64,000 nucleotides of DNA, taken from assembly GCA_023078685.1 (NCBI GenBank), contig JALGAS010000005.1:1-64000 (forward strand). The letters run 5' to 3'. The notes below the pieces were generated by a model that saw only the letters and a list, made by a program, of their open reading frames with translations, ran no database searches and was not told where the DNA came from. The translations under genes were made by a program, and so were the position numbers. This DNA comes from Neopestalotiopsis rosae. Taxonomy: Eukaryota > Ascomycota > Sordariomycetes > Amphisphaeriales > Sporocadaceae. Below, piece by piece: positions 1 through 10,942 of the stretch (its first letter is position 1; each line of letters opens with the position of its first letter).

Positions 1-131
1 CCCTAACCCTAACCCTAACCCTAACCCTAACCCTAACCCTAACCCTAACCCTAACCCTAACCCTAACCCTAACCCTAACCCTAACCCTAACCCTAACCCT
101 AACCCTAACCCTAACCCTAACCCTAACCCTA
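1..131. repeat. Telomere, (CCCTAA)n
   Basis: Twenty-one perfect CCCTAA hexamers followed by a partial unit that degenerates at CCCTAGG. This is the C-rich strand of the TTAGGG telomere found in filamentous ascomycetes, so the window starts at a true chromosome end on the left and position 1 is the distal end. No variant units are interspersed. Confidence 0.99.
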
Positions 132-877
132 GGCCAGAATCACTGGTGGTGCTGGTACGTTGAATGAGATTCGAGACCTTGACCCTGAAGCTCCAGCGTA
201 AATGGATCTGCACAAATACCCGGGGAGCTCGTGCCACTAATACTAGGTATAAATAGCAACCAAACTGCAGCTCAGTGCGGGGTGCAGTAGTGCATGTAAA
301 AAGTCCCCGGGGTCCACTGCCGCCAACTGTGGTACAGGATATACGTAGTATGTACCGGCCAATGCAGCAAGGAAGGCGGCTGTATTAATGCGGCTCTGCT
401 GGATTTGCAGATTGCGAAAGTGAGACGCTGGCTGAAATTGCAAGATGCTACAGCGCGCAGTGCATATACATAATAGGGCTGCTTGAGGATCGACAATGCA
501 AATGAAATACTACTATATATTACTTTTTCCTTATAATCCTATGGGTTAACATTTGTTTTAAGCCCATGCCACGGTGAAAACCCGATAGGAGGGCCATCTC
601 GCACCGTAAATCTTACGACATAAGGATAACAATCCAAGCCATTGTAGTATTGCCATATTTCGCTGGATGCTTCTGCTAACAATCCTCGTCAAGGTATCGC
701 AATATTTCTGTGGATTCTTCTACCATTACCTTCACCCCGCCCCCTGGCCTCAGGGTTCTCGCACCAAATAGTGGTTAACATGCATTTAATTGTTGGTTTT
801 CTACCTGCGGTTGTCAACAGAAATCGCGTTTCCCGCGGATTTCTGCTCGGTCCCAAACGCGAAGAAGGACGATCTCA

Positions 878-942
878 AAAGGGTGATTTCGGCCCAAAGG
901 GTGATTTCTGATGCGCCCAAATGCGCGAAAGTGGTGATTTTG
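878..942 (+). repeat. Short tandem GGTGATTTC element
   Basis: AAAGGGTGATTTC occurs at 878-890 and again at 896-908, an 18-bp period. A looser copy, GTGGTGATTTTG, lies at 931-942. The copies sit just upstream of a TATA-like box at 960. They could be a repeated regulatory element or remains of a short tandem array. Confidence 0.5.
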
Positions 943-959
943 AAATTTCCAATCCCAAG

Positions 960-967
960 TATAAATA
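960..967 (+). promoter_or_regulatory. TATA-like box followed by pyrimidine tract
   Basis: TATAAATA, then a T/C-rich run to about 1016 and the string CAACATAACAGCAC. This layout resembles a fungal core promoter and transcription start. A possible splice donor GTAAGG lies at 1038. No gene can be attached with certainty; the nearest plus-strand frame is the NADAR relic about 0.7 kb downstream. Confidence 0.3.
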
Positions 968-1050
968 TCAAGCATTTTTTTTTCAACCTTGCTTCTAATT
1001 TTTCTTTTTCTTTTCAACATAACAGCACTCATCATCGGTAAGGAGCATTT

Positions 1051-1386
1051 AATTGGTGCGAGAAACAAGTGTGTGTCCATGACTAACATTTATTCCCAGT
1101 TCCCAATTTAACTTTCTTTCTCTACTTCGTTCGAAACACAACAGTCTCCTTTTGCGAGTGTCAAGTTCCGATCAGTCATTCAATTGGTGCGAGATGACCG
1201 GAGATCTTTTGTAACATTATCATCGCGCTGGAGTCGATACGCATCCATATATATGCACAACAATTCGTGCGATATCCGATAATCAGCTCCGCCATCTCGA
1301 CATTTCTGCCTGCATCGATTGGTGCGGTATCATCCAGCACCATACAAACCCCATTCGGTTTTTCAACCTTACCAATTGGTGCAACA
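1051..1386 (+). repeat. Recurring AATTGGTGCGAGA motif
   Basis: AATTGGTGCGAGA at 1051-1063 and 1182-1194. Related copies: CAATTCGTGCGATA (1261-1274), ATTGGTGCGGTA (1318-1329) and AATTGGTGCAACA (1374-1386). Inverted copies lie nearer the telomere, at about 594-605 and 756-768. Spacing is irregular, so this is not a simple tandem array. Confidence 0.65.
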
Positions 1387-1649
1387 TCTCCGAGAGATTC
1401 AAACTACCAGGCTCATACTTGAACGTTGACTACAATTGTTGCGGAGGAGTCCGGACACGGGTCCAGCAGCCGGAAACCCGCCATAATGGTTCGTTTATTG
1501 CTATTAGCGTCATTTGACGAAGGCTAAAATCAAGATAGGAGTCCCAGCAGAGCATTCATGTCCTCATCGCGCCTGATGAGCCTGGACGTCTGCCCAACCA
1601 AGGCTGTGGCCGCCGCGACATTGAACGCCATCCAGTGTGGAGCGACGAA

Positions 1650-2318
1650 ATGGACGAGGAAGAACTGAGGCGCTCTGTCCATTTTTATCATCATGACAAC
1701 ATGAATGGCTACATGAGTCAGTCTGCATCGATTTCTTTTCGAGAGGTCATTGTGGACGAGGATGAGAATAATTCAATCACAGTCTTGACGTGGCAGACGG
1801 CTGAGCATCGCATGCATTACAAGAAAGCAAAGATCTTTGGCGATGATGCAATGGCCGAGAGAATCCGAGAGGCCGACACTCCAGACCAAGCCCGACTTTT
1901 GGGCCGCAGAATTGCCAATTTCGATTGGCAGATTTGGCGCCAGCATCGTCTCAACATTGTTCGCGAGACCAACATGATCAAGTTTACTGATCCTGATAAT
2001 TATATATATATGATCGCGCTCCTTGCCACAACCAACCGAGTAATCATTGAGGCCGCTCCTTACGATGCCATTTAGGGAATTGGTTTCAGTTGGGCAGTGG
2101 GCGAGAATCAGCACAAAAAATGGGGACAGAACTTCCTCGGTCGGCTTCTCATGGAGATCCGTGACAGAATTGGCCTCAAGGTGCGCGATTATATTTGCGA
2201 CCCTAGGGCGCTGCTAATCTTGATGGATGACGACTTGATTGAGGGCAAAGGATGGGAGGAAGGCAAGGTCGAAGAAGAGGAAGACGTTGTCGAGGAACCC
2301 GAGAGTTCGATGGATTGA
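1650..2318 (+). pseudogene. NADAR-domain (YbiA/DUF1768-like) protein, in-frame stop
   Basis: The frame reads through the core of a NADAR domain: KAKIFGDD, then LGRRIANFDW, then IIEAAPYDAI. A TAG stop follows at 2073-2075. The same frame continues as GIGFSW and WGQNFLGRLLMEIRDRI, then ends at 2318 in an acidic tail. NADAR proteins normally have YDxxWGIG here, so TAG replaces the TGG of a conserved tryptophan by one G-to-A change. The first ATG is at 1650, but the frame stays open upstream to about 1539 without an ATG, so the true start may be lost or in another exon. NADAR enzymes act on ADP-ribosyl or riboflavin-precursor glycosidic bonds. I read this as a recently inactivated copy; stop-codon readthrough is the alternative. 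Confidence 0.82.
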
Positions 2319-2653
2319 AGTATCGCATAACACAGACGCAATGGCATCGATGATGCGTGGTGTGCAATAAGCAATAGACGAGATGCCTAATCTATACAAG
2401 CATTTATACGGCCCCATTTGACATTGAACAGCTCTGATGCTTCCCATCAATGAATTGTACATGGTGACTGATAACTACAAGTCATTTAAATGCTTGAGAA
2501 TATGTTATGTCCATTTCCGCTGGGTCGTAATCAGTCCATTGGTATATTTATTGACAACGTACTCTAGATCAAGACCTTGGAAAACTCTCTGGGATACTGA
2601 GAGACTCTACAAGTTTTCGATACTCGGCTACGATTCCACTGACTACCCATGCC

Positions 2654-3838
2654 TCACGACAGTGTTGGTGGAGTCCAATCAACCCAGTCAGTCATGGTTA
2701 CACTAGCCGAGCTCTTCTCGACATTGGACGGGGGCGAACCAGTGCCGAGCAGGTATGCATTAATGTATCCCGTCAGACTGGCTTGCGATGCGGATGGGAA
2801 TTGGCAGTGAGAGTGACCTCCTGTCAAGTCAAAGCCCATTGCATCTGGTGCGCCAAGCGCCTTGTAAATCAGACGTCCAGCCTTCATGCAAGCTGTGGTC
2901 GAGACAGGGCCAAGCCAATCAATGTCATTCTCCATCACAAACAGTCCGCGAGGTGCAACGAGGCCAGCGAGCATGTGGTGGTCTTCGGGGATGGTGTTGA
3001 TCTTGCTTGTGTACGAGTTGAATCTCTGGCTGAACCAAACATTCTCTCCGACAATTTCTCCAGCGGTCTGGATATTTTTTCCCTTGCTGTGCTCGCTATC
3101 AGAAATACGCCAGCATGCAGCGCCGCCAGATCCCGACTCTTGCGGGAGGGTCAGGGCAATTCTGTCATTGAGTGCGCCAACAACAAAGGCGCCTTTGCCG
3201 TTGCGAGAGCATCCAGTAACACCTAGACGCTTGGTATCAATGCCAGTCTTGTCAGAACCAAGCTGCTCAAGGCCATCAATGATGCGACCGACGCCCCAAG
3301 CCCATGCAGTCAATGCCCCGGCCGAGTGAGATGCCCCGAAAAGAGTGTAAAAGACACCTTGGCCACGAGAGCTGCCACTTGCTTGAGAGGCAAAGTTGTC
3401 ATTGCCAAAAGCGACTGTGCCCACGGTGCCAGGAATTGGAATCGAGGCGCCTCCGACTGTAATAATGGCTGGGCCGGGCTTGGTGCTCGGGGCCTTGATG
3501 GCAGCACTGATGGTGACTGACTTTGATCCAACGGTGATCTTGACGCTCATTGTGGTCCCGGATAGGGATGCTTCAACCTTGTCTGGTGGTGGGGGAAAGT
3601 CGCCCAACTCGTACTGTTGGAGGATCTTGCTAATTTCTTGTTGGCGACAAGTGAAATCCGTCTTGCTAGCCACCTTGGTGCCGCTGGCAAATGTAAATGG
3701 ATCGGGTAGCTTGCTGACACTGACAGCAGGATAGTTGTCGGAGACTGAACAAGTGGCATTTTGACGCTCAACAAGCTCAGCGGGATATGCCAGGACGGTT
3801 GCGCCCATGAGCAAAGCAGTGGTGAAGCGTTTCGCCAT
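2654..3838 (-). CDS. 4-O-methyl-glucuronoyl methylesterase, CE15 (Cip2-like)
   Basis: Intronless, 394 residues. A hydrophobic signal peptide covers about residues 1-19, so the protein should be secreted. The catalytic domain begins soon after, with no cellulose-binding module. The CE15 nucleophile motif GCSRNGKGA is at 209-217 (Ser211). PQESGSGG with a candidate Glu234 follows, and the late GGHSHCQFP supplies the catalytic histidine. The family cleaves ester bonds between glucuronoxylan side chains and lignin alcohols, separating lignin from hemicellulose. It diverges from the AA9 gene across a 996-bp gap, which suggests co-expression on plant biomass. Length fits single-domain fungal CE15 proteins. 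Confidence 0.93.
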   Translation of the reverse strand: MAKRFTTALLMGATVLAYPAELVERQNATCSVSDNYPAVSVSKLPDPFTFASGTKVASKTDFTCRQQEISKILQQYELGDFPPPPDKVEASLSGTTMSVKITVGSKSVTISAAIKAPSTKPGPAIITVGGASIPIPGTVGTVAFGNDNFASQASGSSRGQGVFYTLFGASHSAGALTAWAWGVGRIIDGLEQLGSDKTGIDTKRLGVTGCSRNGKGAFVVGALNDRIALTLPQESGSGGAACWRISDSEHSKGKNIQTAGEIVGENVWFSQRFNSYTSKINTIPEDHHMLAGLVAPRGLFVMENDIDWLGPVSTTACMKAGRLIYKALGAPDAMGFDLTGGHSHCQFPSASQASLTGYINAYLLGTGSPPSNVEKSSASVTMTDWVDWTPPTLS

Positions 3839-4834
3839 GACGATATTGAATATGAACCGTAGAAATTTCGTTGTATACTATTCGTGCAGCCCCGGTTGTT
3901 CCAGTCGTGATAATTGACTGCTATGATACCCTTTATACTAGATATCACAAGTACTTCTAATGATGCCGATTGATCGAAGATGCATCGGACCATCGGAACA
4001 TGGCAAAATATCTCTTGGCGATACACCATGTACATATAAGTTGCTACTGACAATCTGCCGATAATTTGGTGTGCATACCATTTTTAGAAGCGCTTGAGCT
4101 TTCCGGATGTCGGCGACGGTCTTTGTTGAATGGTGTAGCCACAGCGACCAATGAAAGGCAATACGCCTTGTTCCCAGATGACAGATGATCATGGATAAAA
4201 CGGCTGAAATCGCGACTATGCAATATCTCTGGAAGATTGTACACGCCAATGTTCTCAACATCAGAGGCCACTTTCCCGATCAAGATCGGGCGGTTGCGGA
4301 CTGTCACCGTCGCTCTTTGTGGTTGTGCGGGGAACAATCAAACACAGACATCCCCCAGAGTCAATCAGAACCAAAGGCGCCTTGGCTTAATCCTTCTCAT
4401 GAGCAGTCCTCCGCGGTGACCTACAGAGCCTTTTGCCAAATATGAGTTTGCCGCGTGCTTGGGTGACATACAAGTACGCTGCATTCACCAATGAGAACTT
4501 TGGTTTCCCCAAACAACCCACGGTGGCCAGAAGAAGCCCCGAGCTTCCAGTCCCAAAACTTCGTGAGTTATATTGCCGGTGGCTTGAAATAAAATAACCG
4601 GTGGCTCAATGTATACAACTTACCACATTGGACGAATTGTCATTAGTGCATGTCTGTTCATGATATGGCAGAAGGCAAACCGGATCTCAATTCGAACACT
4701 ATGATTGACAGAGGCTGAAAACTACTTCCTTGGTATATTCACTTGGCATTTTTCTTGATTACACTTGGTCGAATCTTTGCTAGGCTCTGTCTTTTGCGTC
4801 CGAGTCCCTTCAACACAGACAGTTTCACTCCAAG
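3839..4834. promoter_or_regulatory. Shared divergent promoter, CE15 and AA9 genes
   Basis: The gap lies between two divergent start codons of plant-cell-wall genes and holds no convincing gene. Strings matching the XYR1-type consensus GGC(A/T)4 occur at 4002-4008, 4384-4390 and 4745-4751 on the plus strand and at 4431-4437 on the minus strand. Strings matching the CreA/CRE1 consensus SYGGRG are GCGGGG at 4327-4332 and CTGGGG on the minus strand at 4353-4358. Both consensuses are short and expected by chance at some rate, so the site calls are tentative. Confidence 0.45.
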
Positions 4835-5755
4835 ATGACGACATTTATCGCATCTTTCATTTTGTTCTACAGTGTGCTCATACAGACAGTAGCATCACAC
4901 GGTGGCTTGGCAAATTATACTGTGGGCGAGACATGGTACAGAGGGTATGGCATAGCGCCACTGCATAACACTCGTACGACATTCCGAACTAATTCATACG
5001 CGCAGATTCGACCCAAATGAGGCTCCAGAGGAGCAAGTTGGTCAATCGTGGATGGTGCAGCGCAGATGGGACAGCATTGATCCCATTTTCCATGTGAACG
5101 ATTCGGGGCTGGCTTGTAACACGCCTGGTACGACAGCAGTATCATACATTCCCATCGCAGCGGGTGACAACCTGACGGCCGTTTACTGGTACTGGCTCCA
5201 TCCTGTTGGTCCCATGACTGTCTGGCTGGCTGCTTGCGACACTTCTGGTGGCTGCGAAAAGGCAGATCCGAACAAACTTCAATTCTTCAAAATTGCAGAG
5301 GCTGGGTTGCTCAATGGATCTGTACCAGAAGGAATTTGGTATCAAAAGGCTTTTCAAAACTGGGACGGCTCTCCTGACCTCTGGCCAGTAGCAATTCCAA
5401 GCACTATAAAGTCTGGGTTGTACATGATAAGGCACGAGATCTTGAGTCTGCACATTGAGAACAAGCCTCAATTTTACCCAGAGTGTGCACATTTGAACAT
5501 ATCTGGTGGCGGGAATTCTTTTCCTGACCAAGACTATCTCGTCCGCTTCCCGGGAGCATATCAAGCTGATGGTGAGTTCAAGATCTAATTCAAGACATCA
5601 ATATTTACAGGAAGCAGATCCCAGTATTAACATCAACATTTACACTGACGAGATGAAGAGAACCGAGGTATGCTTCAACACCGATGGTAGCAGTTGCCTT
5701 AATTAATCAAACGTAGAATTACACAATTCCAGGGCCTCCAGTGTGGCGCGGTTGA
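4835..5755 (+). CDS. AA9 lytic polysaccharide monooxygenase (former GH61)
   Basis: Four exons: 4835-4944, 5006-5571, 5615-5667, 5717-5755; 255 residues. A signal peptide ends at Ser21, leaving His22 as the mature N-terminus, the essential half of the copper histidine brace. His102 in WLHPVGP fits the second brace histidine. Gln192 and Tyr194 in QFYPEC are the conserved axial-site residues. Splicing out 5668-5716 restores the family C-terminus YTIPGPPVW. The third exon uses the acceptor GAAG rather than the nearer ACAG, because only that keeps the frame. The enzyme oxidatively cleaves cellulose or related glucans outside the cell. No CBM1 or linker is present. Confidence 0.93.
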
Positions 5756-6516
5756 ACCTCTACTCTAGTTGAGTCTTGTACACTCAAAAAGCTCTAGCTC
5801 ATGGTGTTATTTACAAGTGATTGAGCCTTGGTGCACTCTACATATTGCGCATGTGCGCAGGGTCAAAATGTGCAAGAGTTTAGAGTCCAATACGTACAAG
5901 TTTTCTTTAAAATTGCAAACAAATCTAATGTTGTGACATATTTCCGAAGAGTTGCGGCGGACCAAAATTTTACATGTCCAGATGTAACTGCTTACGTCTC
6001 AAGTCAATCTGAACAAGCAGTGTAGGACTTGGGAAGCTCACGGCAATGATCAGTGGAGCGTTTGCCGCTAGCATGCATGGCCACGGTCGCAATGTGCTTC
6101 TCACCAAAAATAACATCCAGCAGATGGCAGGCGCGAATCTAGTGCTGGACGAGGGGTCAAATAAACAACGTCGGCAGCTGTAGCTAGCCCTTCTTTCTGA
6201 AGCATCGATAATACCACTCCTCTTTGTTTTTGGAATCAGTTTTCCAACTGGGTCGTGCCCAGTGAGTATCTCCAGCCGCCTATTGCGGCTAGTGCTTGAT
6301 AGTTCCTCAGCAAAGAGGCACAGTAAATCCTCCCGAGCAAGTTGAAATATGTTTCTTATTGCACAAAAATTACACATCTTCATCTCCATGGTCTGACACT
6401 CATGCTAATCTGTGTTTAAAAAACAAAAGTCGGGCGCCTCTTGACCCATGCGCTGGGTGTCATTGCTCCAACATCAAAATTGTTCGAGATTCTAGTACTG
6501 CCCCTCCTCATCCAGG
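5756..6516. other. Spacer between AA9 and Zn2Cys6 regulator
   Basis: No gene supported. It contains one copy of a 151-bp dispersed repeat (6122-6272) and about 245 bp of sequence upstream of the regulator's start codon. Confidence 0.6.
6122..6272. repeat. Dispersed 151-bp repeat, copy A
   Basis: Aligns without gaps to 15053-15203, with 13 mismatches that I counted by eye (about 91% identity). Ten of the 13 are transitions, mostly C/T or G/A. The minus strand reads openly in both copies (…GHDPVGKLIP…RSGIID…), hinting at a fragment of a coding element, but the family is not recognised. The two copies share the same abrupt ends. Confidence 0.8.
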
Positions 6517-8125
6517 ATGGTTAGAAAAGGTTCACGCAAGGTCAGAACAGGCTGCCTCACTTGCAAGTATGTCCAGCGACAACCCGCAAACCACGAGCTG
6601 AAATAACCGACTGCTGTTCAGATTACGCAAGGTCAAATGCGACGAAGGCAAGCCTGCGTGCGACCGATGCACTAGCACAGGCCGGAAATGTGATGGGTAC
6701 GCTGCGGAACCGCAGCCGGGCCTCACATGGTATCGACCAAGCAACCTCTTCCAGTCCATTGACAAACCTATTGAAGGACGAGCCTTGCAACTCTTTTGCG
6801 ACACCGCAGCACCTTCTCTGGCCGGGCCTCTAGACTCGTATTTTTGGACCCATCTTGTGCTTCAGTTCAGCAACTTTGAGCCGGCGGTACGACACTCGCT
6901 CGTGGCCATAAGTTCACTGTATGAAGACTTTCACTATAAAGGCAAGGTAACCAAACAGCTGCAGTCGAATGCATTTGCTCTCCAACACTACAATGCAGCC
7001 ATAGAGAACCTCCGAAGGCTAGATAATGAGCCACTCATTCTACTCGTGTGCGTTTTATTTGTCTGTATCGAGATTCTGCAGAACAACCGCGGTGCCGCGA
7101 TGCAGCACATTGCGCACGGGATCGTCATCCTTGAGCGAATAGGTGGTGCTTATCCTTGGACCCTGGAACACCTGTCACCGATATTTCGACGTTTGAGCAT
7201 ATTTCCTCTATTCTTTGGCGGGCCAAACAACAACAAGTTTCCCACACTAAGCGGACTAGACGCACCAATACCCCCAACATTTGCAACGTTTGCTGAAGCG
7301 CAATACTATATGGACGCCATTGTTTGCCGCGCATCGCGATTTATACGCCAAGGAGACCCATACCGCTACGGGCAACATGTATCGGAACCAGTCAGTCCAG
7401 ACCTCCTCAGATACCAATTCAACCTGCAACAAACAATCAACGACTGGCACGCAAGGTTCACTGAATTAGCCAAGACTTTGGATCTGTCGGAACACCAAAA
7501 CATGGCTTGTAGCAATGTCATATCACGATATAGGATCGCACGCCTGTGGGCACTTGCAACATTCGAGAAATGTGAAGTCTTTTATGACAATTATATCAAC
7601 GATCTAAACGAAGCCATAGATCTGGCCATCGAACACAGCAGGAGGCAGACACATGACCCCACATTTGGTGCAAGGCCGCGATTCACCTTTGAGGCCGGAT
7701 TCCTGCCCTCTGTGGTCTTTTCCGTGATGAGATGCCGAGACCTTCGGACACGCCTGAAAGGATTGCATTGGCTTCGTGATTGTGGTTCCTCTCGAGAAAA
7801 TATGTGGGAGGCGGAGCAAATGTATCCGGTGTGCAGGAAACTCGTTGAGATTGAACACGACATAGTTCTCGACCAGCATGACCAGCCAATTGGACAAGTG
7901 CCATGGAATGTGCTGCCGCCAGAGGAGAGTAGATCAAAGGACTTTGGCTCAAGTCCCACTTTGGTCTGTCAAGAAAACGCGTACGGGCGCAAAGTCTGGG
8001 GAAGGCTCGCTAGCTACGCCATGCGCACCCCAGAAGGGGTGGTGTGGACTCGTAGGGAATTCATTCCGTGGCCAAGCGACACCGCGCAGGCGCAAGTGGA
8101 TCAGGTTGTGCTGCGAAGCAGGTAG
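6517..8125 (+). CDS. Zn2Cys6 transcription factor, Fungal_trans_2 type
   Basis: Two exons, 6517-6566 and 6622-8125; 517 residues. Splicing joins GCLTCK to LRKVKCDE and gives a complete binuclear zinc cluster with Cys13, 16, 23, 30, 33 and 40 (spacing C-x2-C-x6-C-x6-C-x2-C-x6-C). The remainder, with AVRHSLVAISSLYEDF and ALQHYNAAIENLRRL, matches the helical regulatory region of Fungal_trans_2 proteins. It should be a nuclear DNA-binding regulator. It sits between the biomass-degrading pair and the sugar transporter, so it may be a local pathway regulator; that is inference from position only. The ATG at 6517 is chosen because it opens the zinc-cluster exon. Confidence 0.9.
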
Positions 8126-9556
8126 ACGGCTGACGGTTGATGAAGTTAAGATACAAACGAACGTGTTTATTAGCTCACGTAGTTATAACCCGCTCCGATG
8201 CCATCAAATCGACTATGGTAAAGACCAGCTATCATGAACAGTACAAGTCGGCGGGTGACGGCAAGCGACAATCGACCGTAGGGGTTATGCTTCCGCTGTC
8301 AGACCCGACAGCCTTCTAGCCAATTCTATTATGCCCAGAAAGATCCATTTTCGGTATAAGATCGTGTTCCAACATCGAATGCTGGAAGCATTCAAGCGCA
8401 TCCATAGCTGCGAGCACGTGGCACTCGGGTGACGGGTTTCCTTTGATTTCTTGGCCAGAAAGCTACAATGACGCGCTGCCTTGTGCTCGCGTGGTATTGT
8501 GTACACATACTACGATATAGTGTGGCTCGGTGTTAGCCTTGTGAATGTCATGACTCGGCTATTTCTGGGCAGATTTGAGAACCCCTACGGCGGTCAGTGT
8601 CCTGGAGACCATTGCTCATCAAGTGTGCGCGACATGACCTCCCCGCGGGAAACGTGTTAAAGTATCTATGCCTAGGGTGAATTCTGTACTGGCCACGAGT
8701 AATGAGTGGTCTTTGACCAACCGCGGAAACGGGCAATGCCTTCTTGGTGGCAGTTCAATCGGCTACACCGCAAACAGCGTGATCGAGAAAGCATCCTTGA
8801 GTGATCTGCATGGGCCACTTTGTTGAATCTCTAGTAAGATATCTTTTACACACGCCGCACAACAGAATCCCCGCAAACTATCGAATGGCATCAATCGGAG
8901 ATTTCCTTGTACCTTGCATCCCAGAATGCCACACTCATTGCACACCCTCGTCATACGAGACTGGGCAGATACAAGACTCTTAGCGTGGCGAAAGTTGCAA
9001 AACCTTAAAATGGCCTGCTTTCTTGGTAGGTCACCCCACCACCTTCGGCGGATGTGCCGTTGCAGCGCGAGCCCCATGACAGAGTGTAGATCCCGGCTTA
9101 CCAGGCGGAAATAACAAGGTTGCCACAAAATAGTGGTTGGGCCGCCTCTTTTAGCAGGCTTTGGCGGCTTTGGCGGGCTGGGCAGTCGCTTTAGAGTTTG
9201 GGCGGCGCCAACATCACGCCCAGCGCGTGTCAAACTACAGCGGTAGTTCATGGACCACAAAGCTGTGCGGAGGCCTTGTCTCCTCCCCTATTATTTTACT
9301 TGGACATGCCTCTTTCTGTAAAAGGGAATCGTAGCCTAGTGTTGTTCACTTTCATCTTTTTCTTCGGCGGTATCATGACTGCTGGCTTTTGAGACCATGT
9401 TTCGACGTCTCGTGGTCTTTGACATCCCCGAGGCGATAGGCCCTTCAAGCCTTTCTTTGGTGTTAGCATCGTGAAGAAAGGGAAAGCACGGGAACGGGCA
9501 GAGCGGCTGTTCGAAGCCGCTCCGACAATACCACCAACCGCACCGAAATCGACACT
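8126..9556. other. Intergenic, no supported gene
   Basis: About 1.4 kb. Open frames are short and without family resemblance; a 165-codon minus-strand frame at 8763-9260 looks like chance. A G-rich imperfect tandem of GGCTTTGGC-like units lies near 9157-9183. The last few hundred bases should hold the promoter of the following membrane protein. Confidence 0.5.
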
Positions 9557-10705
9557 ATGGTAGTGGAAGTGGGCAAGCAGATACCCGCCAGCGACGAAAC
9601 GTTTGCCGACATTGGACTTTCGATCCCAATTCTGGTATTTGGGAGCATCGCCCTCTACAATGTGTTGGAATTGATTTACATGGTGTTGGGGACGTTCAGG
9701 AGGAGGAAAGGCTTATACTTCTGGAGTCTCATTGTGGCGACATGGGGCATTGCAGTCAATACGATCGGCTACTTGCTCGAGCATCTTCATCTGATCTCGA
9801 ATGCTGCCCTGTATTCGGCTCTGATCTGCATCGGATGGGTATGCATGGTCACAGGGCAGTCCGTGGTACTATATTCCAGGCTACACCTCGTGCTGTCCGA
9901 TGATAGGATACGCCGGGCTGTCCTATACATGATCATATTCGACGCTATTGCAATGCACGTTCCCGTTACGGTCCTTGTGTTTGGCTCAAACTCCAGCAAC
10001 CCGCAGCCTTTCTTCAGGCCATACTCAATCTATGAGAAGATTCAATTGACAGTCTTCTTCATTCAGGAGTGCATCATATCAGGGTTGTATGTGTGGGAGA
10101 CGATCAAGTTGTTGCGTGTCACGCGGGACATCCGCGGCAAACGAGGTGCCCGCCGGGTACTGGGCCACCTTATCTTCGTCAACATTGTCGTCATCGTCCT
10201 CGACATCAGTGTGCTTGCGCTGGAGTTTTCCGATTTTTATGATCTTCAGACAGGTTACAAGCCATTGGTATACAGCATCAAGCTGAAGATGGAGCTCAGC
10301 ATCCTCAATCGACTGGTTGAGTTGACTCGGTCGTCCTCGCAGGGCAGCTTCTCCTTCTCTAATAGCAATAGCAACGGTAACGGCACCAGCACCATTGTTC
10401 CAGAATCCATTATGCTGGATACGTTTCAGAGCACTCATCAAAGGCGTCCAAGACTCGATCTTGAGGGGCAGACCATTGATAATAAGGCGTCAACAAGAAG
10501 CATTGGACAGCACGCAATGAGTTCGAATAGTTCGAGGGCATTACGTGGAACAGAAGTCAATACGATGTCGCGTCCTAGACGAGATTGGATGACCCCGAAG
10601 CAGAATGCTGATGGACCATCAAGCAGCTCAATGTCAAGCGAGCGTGATGCCCCGTCCATGGGCTCCACGACATCTTTACATCAATACTTTGGTGTTACGC
10701 ATTAG
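9557..10705 (+). CDS. Seven-helix integral membrane protein (DUF7703-like)
   Basis: Intronless, 382 residues. Seven hydrophobic segments lie at roughly 20-43, 53-75, 86-108, 120-142, 164-184, 201-224 and near 230-250, the last containing the family-typical YSIKLKMELSILNRLVEL. The C-terminal 130 residues are hydrophilic, serine- and asparagine-rich, and probably cytoplasmic. The arrangement resembles fungal DUF7703/rhodopsin-like membrane proteins. Function is not established; a sensing role would fit the neighbouring degradative genes but is speculative. There is no CFEM domain, so it is not a classical PTH11 receptor. Confidence 0.75.
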   Translation: MVVEVGKQIPASDETFADIGLSIPILVFGSIALYNVLELIYMVLGTFRRRKGLYFWSLIVATWGIAVNTIGYLLEHLHLISNAALYSALICIGWVCMVTGQSVVLYSRLHLVLSDDRIRRAVLYMIIFDAIAMHVPVTVLVFGSNSSNPQPFFRPYSIYEKIQLTVFFIQECIISGLYVWETIKLLRVTRDIRGKRGARRVLGHLIFVNIVVIVLDISVLALEFSDFYDLQTGYKPLVYSIKLKMELSILNRLVELTRSSSQGSFSFSNSNSNGNGTSTIVPESIMLDTFQSTHQRRPRLDLEGQTIDNKASTRSIGQHAMSSNSSRALRGTEVNTMSRPRRDWMTPKQNADGPSSSSMSSERDAPSMGSTTSLHQYFGVTH

Positions 10706-10942
10706 CTTATTAGACTCAAGAACTTTTAAAAAATTCGATATCTACCCTACAGTGCTCCCAGACGTAGAATCATGAATAGCGAGACTCTCGACGAACCAAT
10801 CAAGGCATCTCGCTAACCAATCAAGGCATCCCGCTAATGTGCAGTGTTCATTTTGTTCCCTCTTTGGACCGGCCAGTACCTCAGTAATGACCGTGAGCAA
10901 CGTGTTCAGTGCCAGACCCCTGAGGGAAAATTGCAAACCCAA

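Larger units (their letters stand above)
132..1649. other. Subtelomeric spacer without a convincing gene
   Basis: About 1.5 kb between the telomere tract and the NADAR relic. Short open frames exist on both strands but none has a recognisable family, an intron pattern or a persuasive start. The stretch holds an 18-bp-spaced tandem element near 880-910, a TATA-like box at 960 followed by a T/C-rich tract, and several copies of a TTGGTGCGAGA motif on both strands. No sequence resembling a telomere-linked RecQ helicase was seen. Confidence 0.6.

Noticed and set aside
8763..9260. 165-codon minus-strand frame with KPPKPAK
   Set aside because: No family resemblance and no credible promoter or intron. 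The proline-lysine part comes from a short G-rich tandem.
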